Source: Parcubacteria group bacterium M10-OD1-1 (lineage in GTDB: Bacteria > Patescibacteria > Paceibacteria > Moranbacterales > UBA2206). Taken from it: 64,000 bases of DNA. The first letter of the stretch is position 1. Every line of letters begins with the position of its first letter. The position numbers were made by a program, and so were the translations under genes. Shown here piece by piece: positions 61,043 through 64,000 of this stretch. The stretch spans positions 186,001 to 250,000 of the forward strand of contig LSNL01000003.1 in the NCBI GenBank assembly GCA_003056145.1. The letters run 5' to 3'. Under the pieces are notes generated by a model, which had not been told where the DNA came from, made no database searches, and saw nothing but the letters and a program-made list of their open reading frames with translations.

Positions 61043-62185
61043 ATGGCAATGATAAAAATAATAATAACGAGTATTTTAGATATTATTAATCCAAAAAGAA
61101 TTTATATAGGTAACTTATATAAAAGTAATTTTTCTAAAAATGTCTTAATATCATATATAACATATCCATTTTTTAAGGGTTTATCTGGACATAGCAATAC
61201 GCAAGAGGTATTAGAAATTGCTAGAATCTTTAATGAATTAGAATATAATGTAGATATTATAAATTATAGTACTAATATTAAAAAAATTAAATTTTTAAAA
61301 AAAGAATATAGTATTGTATTTGGGTTAGAGCCAAACTTTATAAAGTTAATAAAAAAGTTTAATCCTCAAAAATCAATATATTATGCAACTGGATCACATT
61401 TTTATTTTCAAAATAAAGCTGAACAAAAACGAATAGAAAGTTTAAACTATCGAAAAAAATCGGAGCTTTCTTCGGTTAGATATGTAAAACCTCACGATTC
61501 ATCTTTAATGGCTGATGCAGTAATTTGTATCGGAAATAGACAAACTAAAGAGACATATAGAAATAGATGCAATCAAATTGAATGTATTAGAGTTTCTGCA
61601 TATTCATATTTTCCTTTTCAGTCTATTATAAATAATAAAAATTGGAATTTAGCAAAGAAAAATTTTTTATGGTTTGGAAGTAGCGGTGCAGTGCACAAAG
61701 GCTTAGATATTCTTTTGGATATTTTTAAAGAAACTCCAAATATTAATTTATTTATTGCAGGAAATATTAAAAAAGAAAAATCTTTTATGAGCCTCTATTC
61801 AAAAGAACTTTTCAATTTACCTAATATTTTTTTTAAAGGATTTATTAATCCTCACTCAGAGAGCTTTAAAAAGTTGATGAACACATGCGGATTTGTAGTA
61901 ATGCCATCTTGTAGTGAAGGTATGAGTAGTTCAGTAGCTACATGTATGCATGCTGGTTTAATCCCAATAATTAGCAAGGAAACAGGAATAGGAGAAAATG
62001 ATATAGGTATAATTTTGAAGAAAAATAGTCATGAAATAATTAAAAATGAAATGTTAAAAAGTACAAAAAAAGAAGCTAAATGGATAGAAAATGAGTCTAA
62101 AAAGTCTTATGATTATGCAAAAAATAATTTTACAATTAAAATATTTTCTAATGATTTTAAAAAAGCATTAATAAAAATATTATGA
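61043..62185 (+). CDS. GT-B glycosyltransferase (GT4-like)
   Basis: A 380-residue enzyme. The C-terminal Rossmann half shows FLWFGSSGAVHKGLDILLDI, NLFIAGNI and NTCGFVVMPSCSEGMSSSVA, the usual donor-binding layout (E of SEGM as in GT4). It lies five bases after the methyltransferase gene and overlaps the next by ATGA. Base composition is even more AT-rich than the window average. Confidence 0.75.
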   Translation: MAMIKIIITSILDIINPKRIYIGNLYKSNFSKNVLISYITYPFFKGLSGHSNTQEVLEIARIFNELEYNVDIINYSTNIKKIKFLKKEYSIVFGLEPNFIKLIKKFNPQKSIYYATGSHFYFQNKAEQKRIESLNYRKKSELSSVRYVKPHDSSLMADAVICIGNRQTKETYRNRCNQIECIRVSAYSYFPFQSIINNKNWNLAKKNFLWFGSSGAVHKGLDILLDIFKETPNINLFIAGNIKKEKSFMSLYSKELFNLPNIFFKGFINPHSESFKKLMNTCGFVVMPSCSEGMSSSVATCMHAGLIPIISKETGIGENDIGIILKKNSHEIIKNEMLKSTKKEAKWIENESKKSYDYAKNNFTIKIFSNDFKKALIKIL

Positions 62186-63204
62186 AATCAAAATTAGCGT
62201 ATATTGATCATTCATTTCATAAAAAAACAAAATCAACTTATTTCTTAAGGGATATTTTAAAAAAGGAATTTGAAATAATTAATATTTGGGATGAATCATG
62301 GAAAAGTGGAAAAAAAATAAATATAGCTAACATTAATTCCCAAAATTTTGAATATGTTTTATTTTTTCAATCGCTACCATCTATAAAAGAGCTCCAAGAG
62401 ATCAAAAGTAAGATAATTTGGGTTCCTATGTATGACGGGATTGTTGGTAGTAGTTGGAGTTTTTGGAAAGAGCTGTCGTCATTACAAATTAAAATAATTT
62501 CTTTTAGTGAAACATTGACGAATAAATTGAAGAATTTTAAGATGGATGTTTTGAACGTACGGTATTTTTTTAATCCAAAGGAATTCAATGAAGCGAAAAA
62601 AAGCCAAAAGAGAAGAATTCTTTTTTGGCAACGTACAACATTTTCTTTTAATGATGTAAAAAAAATTATTGGGAATCAGCAGATTGATAGATTTATTTTA
62701 AAATTAGATTCAGATCCTGGCTATGAACCTATAGAACCAACAATAAAAGATATAAAAAAATATAATATTAAGGTGATAAGAGGCACAATTCAAAAACAGG
62801 ACTATTTAAATTTATTAGAAAATAGTAATATATTTATATCACCAAGAAAATTTGAGGGTATTGGCATGAGTTTTATCGAAGCTATGTCTATGGGAATGGC
62901 TGTGGTTGTGTTTGATAATCCTACTATGAACGAATATGTAAAGCATAATAATAATGGATATATTATAAATTCAAAACGGATAAAAAAAATTAATTTTGAT
63001 AATTTTGCAGATATGGGTAAAAATGCAAGAGAATATTGTAATTACGGATTTAAAAAATGGAGAAAAGATAAACTGGCAATAATTGAATTTTTACATTCAG
63101 AATACGAATCAGCTGTTGAATTAAATATGGCTACAAAGTATTGTATCAAATTGTTTAAAATAATTTATAAGTTTGCTCTAAAAGTAAGGTCTTACTATAA
63201 ATAG
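62182..63204 (+). CDS. GT-B glycosyltransferase
   Basis: A 340-residue enzyme. The C-terminal half holds KKYNIKVIRGTIQKQDYLNL, NIFISPRKFEGIGMSFIEAM and GMAVVVFDNPTMNEYVKHNN, typical of GT1/GT4 donor sites. The N-terminal half is diverged. It is coupled to the previous gene by ATGA. Confidence 0.72.
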   Translation: MKSKLAYIDHSFHKKTKSTYFLRDILKKEFEIINIWDESWKSGKKINIANINSQNFEYVLFFQSLPSIKELQEIKSKIIWVPMYDGIVGSSWSFWKELSSLQIKIISFSETLTNKLKNFKMDVLNVRYFFNPKEFNEAKKSQKRRILFWQRTTFSFNDVKKIIGNQQIDRFILKLDSDPGYEPIEPTIKDIKKYNIKVIRGTIQKQDYLNLLENSNIFISPRKFEGIGMSFIEAMSMGMAVVVFDNPTMNEYVKHNNNGYIINSKRIKKINFDNFADMGKNAREYCNYGFKKWRKDKLAIIEFLHSEYESAVELNMATKYCIKLFKIIYKFALKVRSYYK

Positions 63205-63215
63205 TCATAATATAC

Positions 63216-64000
63216 ATGAATTTAATCAGTATTTTTTTTATTTTTTTACTTCCAGCAAACGTAATCTTGCTTTTGTTGTTTAATTTTAACAAATATTTTA
63301 AGTTAAAATATTATATTCAATTTATTTTTTCTTATGGAGTGGCTCCTTTGTCTAGTGCGTTAATTTTTCGTTATCTAATACTATTATTTCCAGAGAAAAG
63401 TAGCTTGTTTTATACCCTAATAATTGGTTCTTTTTGGATAATTTTATTGATCTTGTTTTTCAAAAATGTAAATAAATTAAAGATAGCTTATAGAAAGTTA
63501 TATTTTTTTACAAAAAGGATTATTTCTTTTAGAAATTTTTTGATTTATTTTCCAATTATTTTTATGCTAATCATTTTTACTTTTCAAGCACTGGTTTACC
63601 CTATTGTTGATGGAGATGGAGCACGGTATATAAATCAAAGTAAAGCTATTTATACTTATAAAAATATTCAATGGGAAAAAAGAGCGGCGGTAATTATTGC
63701 TAGTAATAATGAATACAGGTTTAATCCAATGATTAGGCCAGCTATTCCATATTTCGTAGCTTTAACTTTTATGATTGATGGAAATAGTAGAAGTTACTTT
63801 ATGTATAAATTTTTAGCTTATTATTATTACTTATTACTTTATTTAATTTTTATAGTTTTGGTTTATACATTAGCAGACAAACTCAAAAAAAATAAGAAAC
63901 TTGCTATTTTTTTTGGAATGTTATTTTTTACTTTTTCTTGGGCATTGACTAGAACAATGATTTTTAGTAGTAAAGAATCAATTATTTATTTTTTTACTTT
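63216..64000 (+). CDS. Polytopic membrane protein, truncated at the window edge
   Basis: The frame opens at ATG 63216 and continues past the end, showing 261 residues and at least six hydrophobic helices. The outer loop VDGDGARYINQSKAIYTYKN has the acidic motif of GT-C enzymes, so a membrane glycosyltransferase is likely; an O-antigen polymerase is the alternative. It lies 11 bases after the second GT-B gene. Confidence 0.6.
   Translation, partial: MNLISIFFIFLLPANVILLLLFNFNKYFKLKYYIQFIFSYGVAPLSSALIFRYLILLFPEKSSLFYTLIIGSFWIILLILFFKNVNKLKIAYRKLYFFTKRIISFRNFLIYFPIIFMLIIFTFQALVYPIVDGDGARYINQSKAIYTYKNIQWEKRAAVIIASNNEYRFNPMIRPAIPYFVALTFMIDGNSRSYFMYKFLAYYYYLLLYLIFIVLVYTLADKLKKNKKLAIFFGMLFFTFSWALTRTMIFSSKESIIYFFT

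Noticed and set aside
1..64000. CRISPR arrays
   Set aside because: No series of regularly spaced short repeats was seen; the only repeats are the 240-bp tandem pair, the 50-bp pair at 37889/38501 and the 54-bp pair at 57438/58898. No cas genes are present.

Overview
The window is a very AT-rich bacterial chromosome segment with a compact, mostly co-oriented layout. It looks like a member of the Patescibacteria (Candidate Phyla Radiation), probably a Parcubacteria-type lineage. The basis is a combination of traits: prolyl-tRNA synthetase without the INS editing domain, alanyl-tRNA synthetase cut off after the second editing half, a SecD carrying a parvulin-like insertion, a VirD4/TraG-like ATPase paired with a membrane protein but no relaxase, a sigma-region-4/HARE-HTH protein, and most genes lacking a Shine-Dalgarno (SD) sequence. 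This placement is inference; no 16S rRNA gene is present. TGA is used as an ordinary stop (for example at the end of secD and the GT2 gene), so the UGA=Gly code of Gracilibacteria/SR1 does not apply.

Layout. 1-4.8 kb (minus strand): dprA, topA and a truncated rel (ppGpp synthetase/hydrolase). 4.9-18.5 kb: a regulator with sigma-70 region 4 and HARE-HTH domains, the membrane protein/VirD4-like ATPase pair, mnmA, three small unknown genes, alaS, tyrS, an FtsA-like actin-fold gene and a large single-pass envelope protein. 18.5-27.5 kb: translation and transcription core (infA, rpmJ, rpsM, rpsK, rpsD, rpoA, rplQ, rplM, rpsI; rpmE on the other strand; rpsB, tsf), a PSP1 protein, a TPR protein and three tRNA genes (Thr-TGT, Tyr-GTA, Thr-GGT). 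27.6-38.6 kb: rpmG, an accessory patch (GNAT, two ASCH proteins, a Zn-ribbon protein, a YdjC deacetylase), proS, ispG, prfA, secA and a small duplicated locus of unknown function. 38.7-48.2 kb: secD-secF, pheS-pheT, valS and the RNase P RNA. 48.2-64 kb: a cell-surface polysaccharide/glycosylation region with an initiating sugar transferase, GT2, GT-C-type membrane proteins, a small flippase, GDP-mannose dehydratase, a Wzx-type flippase, a methyltransferase, two GT-B glycosyltransferases and a truncated membrane protein.

Most notable structure beyond ordinary gene content: (1) SecD with an embedded parvulin-like domain whose first-strand motif lies at the end, as if circularly permuted. (2) Three copies of an AbrB-like gene in the polysaccharide region, one intact and two 3' remnants 51/54 identical to each other, flanking gmd and each followed by flippase sequence, which reads as a record of module exchange. 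(3) Several start codons sit 6-7 nt behind a -10 box (pheS, secD, prfA, a GT-C gene), implying leaderless mRNAs. In contrast, a scattered set of small genes has strong SD sequences, and several of these also have their own intrinsic terminators. (4) A possible structured leader RNA in front of infA that ends in a terminator-like U-run. (5) A repeat locus at 37.8-38.6 kb with a 240-bp tandem duplication inside a gene that is itself flanked by decayed direct repeats. All calls come from reading the sequence; no database search was run.
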